Origin: Talinum fruticosum
Lineage: Eukaryota; Streptophyta; Magnoliopsida; Caryophyllales; Talinaceae
Length of the DNA: 64,000 bases
Assembly: GCA_021018815.1 (NCBI GenBank)
Contig: JAITYX010000079.1
Coordinates: 744,001-808,000, forward strand
Reading direction: 5' to 3'
The notes under the pieces are model-generated. The model was not told where the DNA came from, did not search any database, and worked only from the letters and a program-made list of their open reading frames with translations. Shown one piece after another: positions 9,775-20,881 of this stretch. Position 1 is the first letter of the stretch, and each line of letters starts with the position of its first letter. Position numbers and translations under genes: made by a program.

Positions 9775-9846
9775 TCAGCTTGCTACTGGGACCCCGAGCG
9801 TCACCTATGTGCTGCACTACTGCATGGGCGTGGCACACCCTCACCT
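9775..9846 (+). pseudogene. U2 snRNA 3' half only (arm B)
   Basis: Counterpart of 4026-4100. GTCAGCTTGCTACTGGGACC to CCCTCACCT matches U2 stem-loops III and IV, with the 3'-box-like AATCAGTTTTAAG after it. The 5' half of U2 is absent. Confidence 0.78.
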
Positions 9847-10206
9847 AATCAGTTTTAAGTGTTGTGATATACTCAACCCATTATCTGTTGCCCAGAATCC
9901 AGTGGATGATTATTTTAATTTACAGCCAGCTCTTATTCCCTGGTGACTTTAGGAACTTAGATTTTTTTTATGTCGATGGTATGTTACTTGGGTCATTGTT
10001 TGCTTTGAACTGCAGGACTTAGGTAATTCTTTTGTGCAATTGGAGTAGCTCTGAATCGATTTCTGCAACTTGAAGGAATATGTTGACAATTGTCTTATCA
10101 AACATAGTAGGTCTCATGCCAGTAATATATCCATTCTGAGTTCTCTGTGCACACTCTTCTAGTTCTGTGCAATTTCATCTCTGTTCTAGTTCTATGCAAC
10201 TTCATT

Positions 10207-10310
10207 TCTCTTTGGAGACATCCAGTATGATTCGAATAGTGTAGAGAACTTTATCATGGGCTCATGGCCATCTACAAGGATGAAAACTCAATTGAAGGGT
10301 GACACTTCCT
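10207..10310 (+). pseudogene. Strongly decayed U6 copy (arm B)
   Basis: TCTCTTTGGAGACATCC followed by GTGTAGAGAACTTTATCATGGGC and CAAGGATGAAAACTC repeats the decayed U6 at 4472. It keeps U6 order but not the conserved bases. Confidence 0.55.
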
Positions 10311-10494
10311 TGAAAAGTTCCAGCAGAAAAATTGGTTTTTTTCTGTCGTCAGAGTAGCGGCTCTGTTGAGACAGGCAGGGTTTTGCTGTGCTGTAACCTG
10401 TTGTGTTTTTACAATTATAGTTTTTGAAGATTTTATAGGGTCCTAAGTCCTAAGTCCTACCAAGTTGATAGTTGTGGTTAGTGATGTATTGCTA

Positions 10495-10615
10495 AGGTGG
10501 GAGATTTTCCTTATAAAGATCCTAGCTGTTCAAATGAAACTCCACTCTGTAGATCTGTTTACAATGTTTGTGTGTTAAGGTGGAAACTTTTCCTTATATA
10601 GATCCTAGATGTTCA
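10495..10615 (+). repeat. Short tandem duplication
   Basis: TAAGGTGGGAGATTTTCCTTATAAAGATCCTAG...GTTCAAAT at 10493 recurs as TTAAGGTGGAAACTTTTCCTTATATAGATCCTAG...GTTCAAAT at 10576, a period of about 83 bases. Confidence 0.75.
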
Positions 10616-11640
10616 AATTTCTGTTATCTTTACTAGTCCTGAGAAATATAAGAACAAGGAACTGTGGTTACTTTTGGCTGTTAAAAGGCTTCTTAAAGCT
10701 GTTTCATAATTTCCAAAGTATTAACTCGGAAACTGTGAGGTTGACATTTTATTTTGACAGTACCCATCTTGCAGTATATGTTCTGTCACTAACCTTTGTA
10801 GTTCGTGTCTGGTACGCTTGGTATGGATTATAGCATTAACATGATTATGGGCCTCTGTGATGAAATGCGCATTGTTCTGAGAGTTATTCCCTATGTTCAT
10901 GAGTTGGGCTTAGATTGGAAATGATCTTTGAAGCCACTGGAGGTTTATCTTTATACTTAGAAACCATTCATTTTATATTTTATAATTTCTGATTATGAGA
11001 AGTATACAATTATCTTTATACTTGAGATTTATCGTGATATGTTATATTTTTATGTTTTTCTAAATTTATAAGAAGTATATAGTCTAATAACAATCTCGGA
11101 AACACATATAGATTAAAAAGATGTGAACAATCGCACATTTTTTCCCCTAAAGAAATCAAATTTTTGTCAATATTTTTAAATTAATAAATTAAAATTAAAA
11201 ATTATTGTTTATGTATAAAAACATGCGTATATTTCCTTAAATTTTTAGAAAGACATATATATAAGATATAGTACACTTTATAAGTGAAAATTGTTTCAAT
11301 TTATGTTCAAAATTGAAAACTATTATGACGAATGTATGAAATTAGAAATAAAGAGATTTACTTTAGATGATAAAAAAAAAAAATTAAGGAAGAACAAAAC
11401 TTCAAGAAAAAGAGGGGCGGACATATATGATATTAACTCATATATCAAGGGACCAAGTCATAAATGCTTGAAACAATGATCCTTAAAAGGGGTCTGATTG
11501 GCATTTATGTCAAGTAATCATATGTAATGCTGCTCTTTTTAATTTTATATACATAGATAAAAAAATATAACAACACTATTTTCAAATAAAAAAGAAAAAA
11601 CAATGATTCTTTTCCGTTCTCTCTCATCATGTTTTTGAAG
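10616..11640. other. AT-rich spacer, no gene supported
   Basis: 10660-10850 resembles 18745-18990 (TGGCTGTTAAAAGGCTTCTTAAAGCTG and GGCCTCTGTGATGAAATGCGCATTGTTC). It is therefore part of the repeated snRNA-region flank. The remainder is very AT-rich with no signal. Confidence 0.45.
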
Positions 11641-12620
11641 TATTCTAGAGTGATTTGGCAGCTTACTTCAGAGCTCCTCTTCTATGTCGTTCTCTTCTGT
11701 TCTAATGGGTGAAGCCCTAGAGGAAGAGTATATCACAATCCGCAAGCAGGACGTAGTTCTTCTGGTAATTTTTCTCTCTGTAAGATTTTCCTGTTAATTT
11801 TTTGTGGTTGCTTTGCATTTTTGAGTTTCAAGCATCATATTTCTGCATATATAGAAATGGATGGCGGATTTTGGGTCTGAGTCTGTTCTGGATTGAAGTA
11901 TGTTTTTGTTTTAGACATTTGATTTTGCAAACGCTTAAAGTTCAGTGAAATTTGTGGATTGGTTGTCTAAGCTTCGATTTAGAGTTTAGTGCGATGATGG
12001 AATGGTCCAAAAGTTTTTGTGAAATTCTGGAAATTTCAACCTTCAAAAATTAGAAAATGGAGATTTTCTTTTGCATTTTAGGTGTTTCATCGTAGATATT
12101 CTTAAGGAAACAGATGATGGACAAGGATTTCGCTGCTAATTTCTATTTAGTTGCACTAAAGGCCTATTCCAACGGAGAATGGTTAGTACAGTAAGCCTAT
12201 TTCTTTTGGAAACAATGTCTAATTGCTTATTTAACTATTTTTAATGTTGTCTTTCGGCAAGTTTATGGAAGAGTATCTCTGGACTCTAGTCTTCAGCCTA
12301 AGTGAAGCAATAGAAAGTCCAATGGTTTTGGAAAATGCATATAAGGTTTTGTCATGTATTGCAGCTGAGATGCCCTTCATATTACTTTTTAATTGTAAGT
12401 ATCTTGGAAGCATGCTTGATTTATATTGTTTGCTTGCATGAGTAACACCGTTTACATCTAGATCTAGGTACAGCTTGCTTAGGCAGTATCTACTTTGAAT
12501 GTTCTTGTAGTCTCTCAGGAGTATCTCTTTTTACAAGCAGGAGGTAAGTTTGACTACATGATCTCAGAAACCATGCTTTGGGGAACCCATATTGGGTTGT
12601 TACACTTTCAATTTACGTTG
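11641..12620 (+). pseudogene. Unrecognised gene remnant, copy F2
   Basis: An ATG at 11705 opens MGEALEEEYITIRKQDVVLL and runs into GTAATTTTT, a donor-like site. Bases 12244-12393 are open for about 50 codons (KFMEEYLWTLVF..). From about 12301 to 12605 the sequence matches 16548-16860, including AATGCATATAAGG, GCAGCTGAGATGCCCTTCA and CCCATATTGGGTTGTTACACTT. The duplicate at 16.5 kb has indels in the frame. Family not identified. Confidence 0.4.
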
Positions 12621-13480
12621 AAAGCTTGAGAATCTGAGCAAAATATGTACCCTTAAAAGACTGAAGCAGAATGTCAATTTTTTGAGTAAAAGTTGCAGAA
12701 CATTTGGAGGGAATGAATTGGGTGTTCCTATAGTATTGATTTCTGTTGTAAGTTCATCTGGTATTGGCAGAAGTAGGTGTTACTGCTAATTGGATGGAAA
12801 CTGTATTTGAATACCAGTGTTTGTTCTGATGTCTGCAACTGCAAGAACATTATTCTTTTGCTTGTTCCTTTTACTATTATATTTGGTCTCAACATATGTT
12901 GCCCTGTACCTTAGTGATCACTCTGCATTTGTTATTTAAGCATAGGTTTGACTTTTCTTCCCAAATATAACAATATTAGAAATACTCTTGAAAATTTACA
13001 ATTTTTCTATAACAAGAGAACATGATTTAATTTCTGACTTAAATTTACAAAAAGAAACATGAATTTGAGACAATGGAATATGGATTTTGACCCGAAAATT
13101 AAAACATTTGACCATTTACGGCAAGCTGTTTATATTTTTTAAACTAGATTTTAAATTTGCATTGTAGAGATCACTTAGCTTGATAAGTCAAATTAATGGT
13201 TAATCTTCATATCAAATAAAATCAAAACAATTTGTTTATTGCTAGCCTACTTTGATCCTACTATTGATTTTTCCTTTTTTTTTTTATAATTTGGGCATGA
13301 GAGAAACCCCTTTGAAATTTGAGATAAGTTATCTACTTGAAGGGGAAAAAAGGGGTAAAAAATGTGAGTAATTAGGTGTAAAAGACGCCTTTTGATTGTT
13401 ATTAACAAGAAAAAAGATAATTTTCATATTGGCGTATTATCTATTGCAGTAATTTTCGTATAGTAGTTGTCTACATTTAG
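12621..13480. other. AT-rich intergenic or intronic DNA
   Basis: No coding, RNA or transposon signal seen; homopolymer and AT-rich tracts dominate. Confidence 0.35.
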
Positions 13481-15130
13481 TTCTCATGTTCTCCCAATCG
13501 GTTGCACGCAAGCAGGAAAATGGAATCTCGATGGAGTTATTGAAACATATATATATCTAGAACTGGAGTGAATTATGTAGAATTGATTGTTCAATTCATG
13601 GTTTGGACTTAAGAAACATAGATCACTCCAAAATTTTACTTCGTTACATAAATGGGATTCAATAAGCCCTCTGTATTGACAGAATCATGGGTTTATAACC
13701 AATTTTCTATCAGTTTCAAATTTCAGTCTCAAAATTTGAATTTAGAAAGTAAATTCCTGTCAGTTTCAAATTTTAGTTTCTAAACGTGTCGGTTCTCCTG
13801 TAGTGTGCCACCGGGATGTATTAACAAAGTGGTGATACGGGACTACGGGAGACAAATGTAGTGAATGTAATATGTGTACTTCATTGTACGAGATTGTGTG
13901 ATAATTACAAAGGGTAATTTCATCGCCTTTGCTGCCTTTGTTTTAATTACTCTGTTTGTGTAGAACTCTGTTCATAGCAATGTAGTTACCCCCCTCTCGA
14001 TGTATCCAGGAAATGGGTACTTCCCTCATGTGGGCATGATGGAATCATAGTGCACAAGAATATTGCAGAACACTTCAATGGAGGCAAACATCAACTTTGA
14101 ACACTTCAAAAGGTAAGCAAGGTCAGCACTCTGTGAACAACTGCTTTCCGTTCAGGTAACATTAGCTTATCCTTCTCGTGACTATATTGAGTTAGTGCTT
14201 TCATGATTAGCTTTTACTTGTCTTTGTATTGCAAGCTTTCAGTTTAGAGATGGATGATCCAGCAATATTGCAAGCTATCCGGCTTCTTATATTCAATGAA
14301 GCCTGTGATATATGGTAAATGATCATGATTCCTTCTCTCCCTTTTGTTATATTTCTTTAATTTATAGCTTCATAATATGTTTTATAACCTTTTGTTTTGA
14401 AATCCCCTCCCATGTTGTTATGTTCAAGGATGAAGTCGAGAACTATGTGAGATTGGTTCTGAAGTCAGAGAATCTACTTCCTGAAGATCTTGTACAAGCA
14501 TATCTGAGATGGGAAAGGATAAACAAATGTATACTCCAAGCAAGAAAAGGCTCGATATTTCTGCTTATTGCTGCTCAAAGGTTCATATGGGGAATAGGTG
14601 TTCCACCCAAATTCACCAGTGTGGTCTCACCTTTTATTTTTGCTTCTGCAGTCTGCGCCACCCTGTTGTGCATGTCATTCTGTTCACAACTGTGTATCAT
14701 CTTTTGAAAGTTGAGTTGATCTTACTAAAATGCTAGGTAATGTAGAATTGCGGATGCTGATGAAGAGGCTGCCATCATAACACACAGGAGGCTATATTTG
14801 GAAAAACATAGGATAGTGTTCTAGGATTCATTTGTGAATCTTCTTTAACAATGGACCTTTAATTATTCATTAGATGCATTAGTGGTGATTCTGCTTACCT
14901 GAAAATCTGCAAGTCAAGCAGATCCTAGCTCTGGTTGAGCTATGAAGAGCCTACCTGTGGCTAATTTCCTAAAGTTAAACATGTAAGAATATGATGCTGC
15001 TCGAGGAGAACTACAGCAACAGGTAGCTAAGGCTGATTTCATACAGGAAATTCAAGGAAGATTGATGAAAGCAAGTCATGCAGTGAAGTTACAAGTCTGA
15101 AAGAGAGATTCTTTTACAGATTCAAGCTTA
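13481..15130 (+). pseudogene. Unrecognised gene-family remnant, copy F3 (blocks A-F)
   Basis: Carries in order the blocks seen again at 28.2-29.7 kb and 58.4-59.8 kb. Block A is at about 13795-13855. Block B (14250-14316) opens MDDPAILQAIRLLIFNEA. Block C (about 14420-14600) has an open frame containing DEVENYVRLVLKSENLL and AYLRWERINK. Block D is at 14605, block E at about 14735-14920 and block F at about 14985-15095 (coiled-coil-like AARGELQQQVAKADF). Several borders are AG and GT sites. Frames stop between blocks, and no single chain could be built. Homologue unknown; it looks like a charged, partly coiled-coil protein. Confidence 0.5.
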
Positions 15131-15314
15131 CAATAGATGGGGGTAAACTAGGAAATTAAACAGTAAAGTTCAAATCCCTGAGATGTCAGTCTAATTACCT
15201 TATATTTTAGTATGTCCCTATAATGTTTTTCTTTTGCCTGATCATGATGAGTTAAGGCATTCACTTTTGTGCCAGTATTGTGAGTGCAATATCGAAAGAG
15301 TAAGTGTTCTATTG

Positions 15315-15745
15315 ACAGGAGGTGACTGACCATACTTTGTAATCTCTCTTTGGGCATACTCAGGTTTGTAGGGTAGACTACTGGTTAGAGGGAGTTTCCT
15401 AATTTACAGTGTAAAACTTGGTACTGAATAGTTAATATTTTCTTGAGTGAGTATACATAGTGAGTCGGTAATTGAAAATACACCATAATCTCTGTGCGGG
15501 GTGTACTCAGGTTTGTAAGGAGTCAGGGAGGGTTCACAGATTCACTGTTAAAAGCTTGATCCTGAGCAGTTTATGTTTTCTCGAGTAAGTGGGCTTAGAT
15601 TGAGTGAGTGATTGACTGCAATTTAATTTCTTTATGGCGTATACTCAGGTTTTGCAAGGTTGTATAAATAGTGACGGAGTGTTTCAAAGTTTGCCGTTCA
15701 AGACTTTTTACTGAATAGCTGATAATGATCTTCAGAATAGGCACA
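15315..15745 (+). repeat. Diverged tandem repeat, about 140-bp unit, three copies
   Basis: ACTCAGGTTTGTA-like unit starts recur at 15358, 15505 and 15643 (spacing 147 and 138). Each is preceded by AATCTCT(TT/GTG)-GGG and GTATACTC-like sequence. Each is followed about 60 bases later by CAGTGTAAAAC / CACTGTTAAAAGC / GCCGTTCAAGAC and an ACTGAATAGTT-like segment. Units differ strongly, so the array is old. Confidence 0.65.
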
Positions 15746-15879
15746 TAGCATCAAACCCCATTATATCTTGTTGCAGTCCCTTTTTTGGGGGAAGGAGGGG
15801 GGTTGTGTGCTCATCCTCAGTCCAATGCTTCGGATGTATGTGGAGCCTGTGTGGAAGATCATTTTGAAGTGAGATAAGT

Positions 15880-16860
15880 AAAGCTCAAGATATGCTTAGA
15901 GATTCTTTCCAGTATATACAGAAGCGAGCCCCCTTTTTTTTTTTTACTTTTATGTGAGTGCTCCTTTTATATATTAAAGACATCTTTTGCTTCTACAAAA
16001 TTTATCCTTGACATGAAGTGATTTTTCACTTAGAAAAATTCATTACCTGACATGAAGTGTCTCTTGTTTTCAGGGTATTCTTGGTCTGTAATGCAGTGGG
16101 CTCGTCTACCTATCGTGAGTATCTGCACAGTTCTCATTTTTCATCCTCTCCTTTCCCCTTGTGTTATATGTTCCATTCATTATGTATTGTTGATTATGGT
16201 TTCTGATCCAGATGCAGCTAGTTTCACCAAGAGAGGCAGGGTAAAGCCAGGCGAGAAGTTCAGGTTGATCCTGGAAGTCTTTTTTTCACCAAAAGATGGT
16301 TTAATTACTTTTTCTGAAATTTTTGCTTAGCGTTACTGATTATGATCAAGAAAAAAGCAACATAGAAGGTCAAATACTCAAAGGCCAAAGCAATGAAGAG
16401 GGGAGAGATAGCAGGGAAAGGCAAAGGATGGAGAAGACAATGAAGACATGGAGTTTGGATTCCATGAATATATGGAGGAAAAAGGAAGCATGCATTCTAT
16501 TTTCTGGTATCCCCTTTCTCTTTCTTAGATCTTTGATGAAACCAAGTTAAGCAATAGAGAGCCTAATGGTTTAGGAAAATGCATATAAGGTTTGTCATAT
16601 ATTGCAGCTGAGATGCCCTTCAGATTACTTTTAACTTGTAAGTATATTGGAAGCATGCTTGATTTATATTGTTTGCTTGCTTGAGTAAATCCGCCTACAT
16701 GTAAATCTCGGTACTGCTTGCTTAGGCAGGATCAAGGTTGAGTATTTTTGTAGTCTCTCAGATGTATCTCTTTTTGCAAGCAGGAGGTATGGTTGACTAC
16801 ATGATCTCACAAACCATGCTTCGGGGGACCCATATTGGGTTGTTACACTTCCAATTTTAT
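15880..16860 (+). pseudogene. Unrecognised gene-family remnant, copy F4 (blocks I-K)
   Basis: Block I (15960-16050) and block J are present. Block J starts after TTGTTTTCAG at about 16075, with donor-like GTGAGTATC at 16115. Block K begins after GATGCAG at 16214 and has an open frame starting SFTKRGRVKPGEKFRL that runs to a TAG at 16328. Bases 16425-16550 resemble 47475-47600, and 16548-16860 duplicates 12301-12605. Block K here diverges from other copies after KRGR. No intact gene is evident. Confidence 0.5.
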
Positions 16861-17530
16861 TAGATTAGGCTTTTGTGCCATGTTTTGCTCTTCACAAAAG
16901 TGTGTTGCTATCAATAAGTCTTGCTTCTAAGTGAACAATACCATGGTGAAGAAGCTCTAATTTTATGTCTAAGCAATCTGAATAGCACAACCCTTGTATG
17001 TAATTCAACTTGGGATAAGTGCTGTAATTATTTGGAGGCAATCTAATCTGAGATTGATTTGTCAGAATTGTGCTTGTATGATTGTTTAGTACTTAGTTCA
17101 ACTCATAAGAGTGTTCTACAAATTGGCAAGTAGATGTGGTGGGATATTCTCCTGACATATGATTTCTGATACTAATTTTACCTTGAGATTGGTCAAAGAT
17201 CCAATCTTTCGGTCTAGAAGCCCCTAAAATTAGAAGGTTTAGGAAGTCATAGGTCTCTTGATATCATAGGGTGAATAATTGAGCTGAATCTTTGTTACTA
17301 TTGTCATGTTATATGTACATCTTATTAACTGTTTGATTACGATACATATTATTTTCTTTTTGCAAATTTTGTTGAATAGAACTCCTTTATGTCTTTGCAA
17401 ATCATGGCATTTAAATTTTTTTGGGCCTAATAACATATTGTCAAGTGTCCTACATGGAGTCTTTTTTAGAGTTAATTGGCAAATGGAATTTCCATCCTTG
17501 ATCATTGTGTTTAAAAAAATTGAATAGAAG
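16861..17530. other. Spacer, no gene seen
   Basis: AT-rich DNA before the third snRNA group. No feature supported. Confidence 0.35.
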
Positions 17531-17602
17531 CAGTTCAAAGGGGTGCGAATCTTTCGGGTAGGATGGCTTTTGGTAGCCATGTGTCAGTTGGGCTAAAACC
17601 AA

Positions 17603-17736
17603 GTCCCGCATCACTATATTATGGAACCTATTTGGTAGTTGTAAACCTGGGGCCAGGTGCTTGGCTGTCTCTTCAAAGACATACGATTAGCATGGCCCCT
17701 GCTCAATGATGACCTGTACAAATCGAGCAATGATGA
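17603..17736 (+). pseudogene. U6 pseudogene with retained USE
   Basis: GTCCCGCATCA at 17603-17613 is a USE-like sequence, -64 to -54 from GTCTCTTCAAAGACAT at 17667. The copy then jumps from the 5' stem to GATTAGCATGGCCCCTGC, so the AAAATTGGAACGATACAGAGAA segment including the ACAGAGA box is deleted. It continues TCAATGATGACCTGTACAAATCGAG and decays. It cannot function as U6. Confidence 0.82.
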
Positions 17737-17781
17737 CGTTAAGCTGGCATCACAATCATAAGGTTAAAACTGGAGTTGGGT

Positions 17782-17866
17782 CAGGGCTGCTCGAACGCAG
17801 GCCCCACTGCCATAAATCATGACATACGGTCTCCCACTTTGAGGAGATGTTAGGCAGGCGCCCTAC
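17782..17866 (-). pseudogene. U1 snRNA 3' fragment
   Basis: Minus-strand match to the last half of U1: GCTGCTCGAACGCAGGCCCC, CACTGCCATAAATCATGACATACG and GTCTCCCACTTTGAGGAGATGTTAGGCAGGCGC. The U1 5' half is replaced by a short repeat of CCATAAATCATGAC. It lies only about 45 bases after the U6 pseudogene. Confidence 0.8.
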
Positions 17867-17879
17867 TGCCATAAACCAT

Positions 17880-19320
17880 AAATCATGACGTGTTGCTGTC
17901 TGAAATTGATGTCTGGTAGAGTGAAGGGCCAAGAGTTCATACCCTCATCTATGTAATTGTAGTTGTAATGGTAGCTTGAACTTGTAATCAATGAAGGTTA
18001 CTGTTCTGTTCCTCTGGTTGACATTGGTTATAGATACTATTTCTTTGCTTGTCAGTTTGATGATCAGTTTGCTTTTTCCCTTGTGCACCTTGTTTCTTAT
18101 TGGGCATCAAGGTTCTGACAGTTTGTGCGTTGCATCGCATTTTTATTAAAGCCATGGGAATAGATGCGTGGATCTTGAAGTTCAGTAATCCTCCTGAAGA
18201 TGCAGGATACTCTTGTATCACAACTTTCTGTTCCTCCAATCCTGCACCACCCCTCTCTTAATAGATAAACTGGTTCTCTTCTTGTGCTGCCAAAGAATAT
18301 ATATATCATAGATGGGCACAAACTTGGACGACAAGTGACAAGTCATAAAAAATAGTTCTTTAGCTTTGGTCTAACGAATCACTTCAAAAACTTGAATTTC
18401 CACCGACTCACCCTTGGTGATTTACTATTAATGGTTATACTTGTTCACTTCAAAAACTATCTGCCCTGGCAGTTGACTGCTTCATGGAGCTCCCACAGGT
18501 CATTGAAGCCTTTGACCCAAGAGCAAACAATTAGCTCCAGGTATGAACCTTTGGTAAGTGCAAGTGAGACATTGAACAGATGCCATTAATCTAGTCGCTT
18601 ATACCTTCAAAGACTCTCGCTGCTGTAATTTGGCAGTCATATCCATACCACATAGGTCAAAATTTTGTGCCAATAGTAATATATTTATGTGTGGCAATGG
18701 TTCCTTTTGTAGGTGCCAAACTGTTCAGATGAAGCTCTACCCAAACTACTGGCTGTTGAAGGAGTTCTTAAAGCTGTTTTTCTTTTTGTGTGTTACTTTT
18801 GGAAGTATGTAACTGTGTCTTGGTTCTCGGTGCTTATTTAGCAGTATATGTTCATCATTACCCTTCGTTGTTCCTGTCTGGTATCCTTGTAATGGAGCAG
18901 GTTAGTAAGATTATGTGCCTCTGTTAGGAAATGCACATTGTTCAGAAAGTTATTCCCTATGTTCTGGGTTGGTCTTAGATTGGCAATGTTCTTTGAGGCC
19001 ACTGGCGGCTTAATCACGAGGAATTACAGCAAGCCTTCTTTGTCCAGACGGCTTTGGTCAGCACTTTGAAGCCCCTTTACACAACTGGGATATGTGGTCC
19101 CTTTGATTTGAATTATGAACCTGGGAGTTGAAGGCTTACACTTGACCTAGTTATTTTTTGTGTTGATTTCTATTATTTCTATTTGGGCAGTTCTAGTGTT
19201 TGGTTTAGACCCCCTTCTGGTTCCAGTTTTCCTTTCTGACTACTTCTATAGCATTACAATTTGTCAGCAATTGTGCAGAGACTTCACGTTTCAGTCATCA
19301 TTCTGTCAGGCTATGTATCA
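17880..19320. other. Spacer between U1 and U2 remnants
   Basis: 18720-19000 resembles 10640-10930, repeated flank of the snRNA group. No coding or RNA gene seen in the rest. Confidence 0.4.
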
Positions 19321-19325
19321 AATCC

Positions 19326-19377
19326 GTCCCACACCAAGCTGGGAAAGGAGAGGCAGAAATGCAGACAAAGTAAATAG
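19326..19377 (+). promoter_or_regulatory. USE and TATA of the truncated U2
   Basis: GTCCCACACCA at 19326-19336 lies -75 to -65 from the U2 start, and TAAATAG near 19371 lies at about -30. This is the same Pol II-type layout as at 2199-2248. Confidence 0.7.
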
Positions 19378-19400
19378 AGGTATGCAAAACTAAGTAAAGC

Positions 19401-19520
19401 ATACCTTTCTCGGCGTTTTGGCTGAGATCAAGTGTAGTATCTGTTCTTATCAGTTTAATATCTATACATGGGTCATTGACCCACAATGATATTATATTAA
19501 TTTTTTGAGGGAGGAGGGTC
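19401..19520 (+). pseudogene. U2 snRNA 5' half, truncated after the Sm site
   Basis: ATACCTTTCTCGGCGTTTTGGCTGAGATCAAGTGTAGTATCTG to AATTTTTTGAGGGAGGAGGGTCCCATT matches U2 through the branch-site element, stem-loop IIa and Sm site. The copy has C-to-G and A-to-G changes near the start and a two-base loss after AATATCT. Stem-loops III and IV are missing and the sequence diverges after about 19520. It retains a promoter but no 3' end. Confidence 0.85.
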
Positions 19521-20089
19521 CCATTCATTGTGAACTAATGCTGCTGGGATACTGTTCAGACCTGATGACCTTCTCCGTGTCTTGAAACAGGGCAAAGACC
19601 CAGAGTCCTTTTGGTGCCTAAAGTGCCGGAAATCTGATTCTGTCGTCAAATCAGTTGCCTTTTGATACTATTAAGGTGAACAGTTTCATCTTAAATCTCC
19701 ATGAAACTACCATGGTTTAATAAATTTTGCTGTTTCAACTTTCAAGCAACTTCGTAAGACTTCTGCTACAGTGATTTTGTTTTTTAATATAGAGTTGAGT
19801 TCTTCAGTGGGCTAACAACAAGGCATCCTCTTTCAATGGTTGGGTTAGTACTTCCATCTTTCATTGTCTCTATTTTGGTAGGTTTAGTGTAAGTAGTGAA
19901 GCAGAGGGGGTGTGAAGTGAATCTACAGATTATGGGCGTCGTGTTTCCAACATTTTTTGTTCATCTACAGATGCTTATGAATGATGAGATTATTATTAAA
20001 CATCAATAAAATTTTGAATTTAGTGATGAGATAGAGCAAAAGGGCTAATTATAGCGAAATTAAATCAATTTGGGGTTTTTTTCTCCGAG

Positions 20090-20300
20090 GAAGGGGGGAT
20101 TGGAAAGGTGGGAATATGGGATGACTTTTGATAGCCCTGAGTGACTGTGTCAGGTTTTTAAGTTAATGGAAGTTTGATGTGGACCTAATGCTTCTTATAT
20201 CCTTACTGCAAAGCAAGTCCTACATTCCTATTTCAAGTGACTTGTGGCACTTGATTGTTGCTATGCTATGGAGTCATCCAATAAAATTGGAAGGATATAT
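20090..20300 (+). pseudogene. snRNA flank repeat plus U6 5' fragment
   Basis: 20100-20190 repeats the segment at 31-110. Downstream, GGAGTCATCCAATAAAATTGGAAGGATA (about 20270-20297) matches the U6 5' region GGAGACATCCGATAAAATTGGAACGATA, then is lost in AT-rich DNA. Confidence 0.6.
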
Positions 20301-20440
20301 AAAAAATATTATTATTTGTAAATGAATGGTTCGTATTAATATCGCTACTTAAATATATAGACACATTTCAATCAATCAATAACTTAATTTGCTCGTCTAG
20401 ACGATGTAGGGTAGCATATTTGAAATCTTTCCCATTTATA

Positions 20441-20705
20441 GGAAGTGAAGGAGGATAGCTTTGGGCCTTGGGCCTAGACACGCTCTTTCCTATGCATTTG
20501 AGTCCAACTGATTTGGACTTGAATTTTTGTGTCCATATTTTGGTTTTAATTTTTTTGTTTTTCTGATTATGGGAAGTGAAGGCAGGATGGCTTTGGGCCT
20601 TGGGCCTAGACACGCTCTTCCGTATGCGTACGAGTCCAACCGACTTAGACTCGAATTTTTGTGTCCATGTTCTGGTTTTAATTTTTTTGTTTTTCTGATA
20701 GATAT
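20441..20705 (+). repeat. Tandem duplication, about 130-bp unit, two copies
   Basis: GGAAGTGAAGG...GGCTTTGGGCCTTGGGCCTAGACACGCTC...TTTTTTTGTTTTTCTGAT occurs at 20441-20572 and again at 20573-20703 with few differences. Confidence 0.88.
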
Positions 20706-20802
20706 TCTGTGTTAATGTTTTTTAAATTTCTTCGAAAAAGTGTATTAAAATAGTTAGAGGGAAAAAAAAGAAGAAGAGTTGAGCGTATACTACGCAGGAT
20801 CT

Positions 20803-20881
20803 ACGCGTATTATACGCAGGTTGCTGAGTATATTATACACGGGTCCTACACGGGCCATGACGACGGTCATATCTATAAATA
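20803..20881 (+). promoter_or_regulatory. Promoter-like segment P1 (ACGCGT, TATAAATA)
   Basis: Contains CTACGCGTATTATACGCAGG (ACGCGT at 20803-20808) and TATAAATA at 20874-20881. A pyrimidine-rich leader follows (20885-21236) that resembles a 5' UTR. No CAGCTG palindrome is present, unlike the other members. The downstream leader is cut by the solo LTR at 21242. Confidence 0.55.

Larger units (their letters stand above)
8432..10494 (+). repeat. Direct duplication, arm B (about 2.06 kb)
   Basis: Second arm of the duplication described at 2676-4750, starting CTTCCCGTGGGAGTAG and ending GATGTATTGCTAAGG. Small indels and scattered substitutions separate the arms. Arm B is followed by unrelated sequence rather than by the intact U6 gene. 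It begins about 310 bases upstream of the truncated end of the transporter pseudogene. Confidence 0.93.

Noticed and set aside
12001..12025. AATGGTCCAAAAGTTTTTG resembles the U6 3' end
   Set aside because: Only about 15 bases match and no other U6 sequence precedes it; likely chance.
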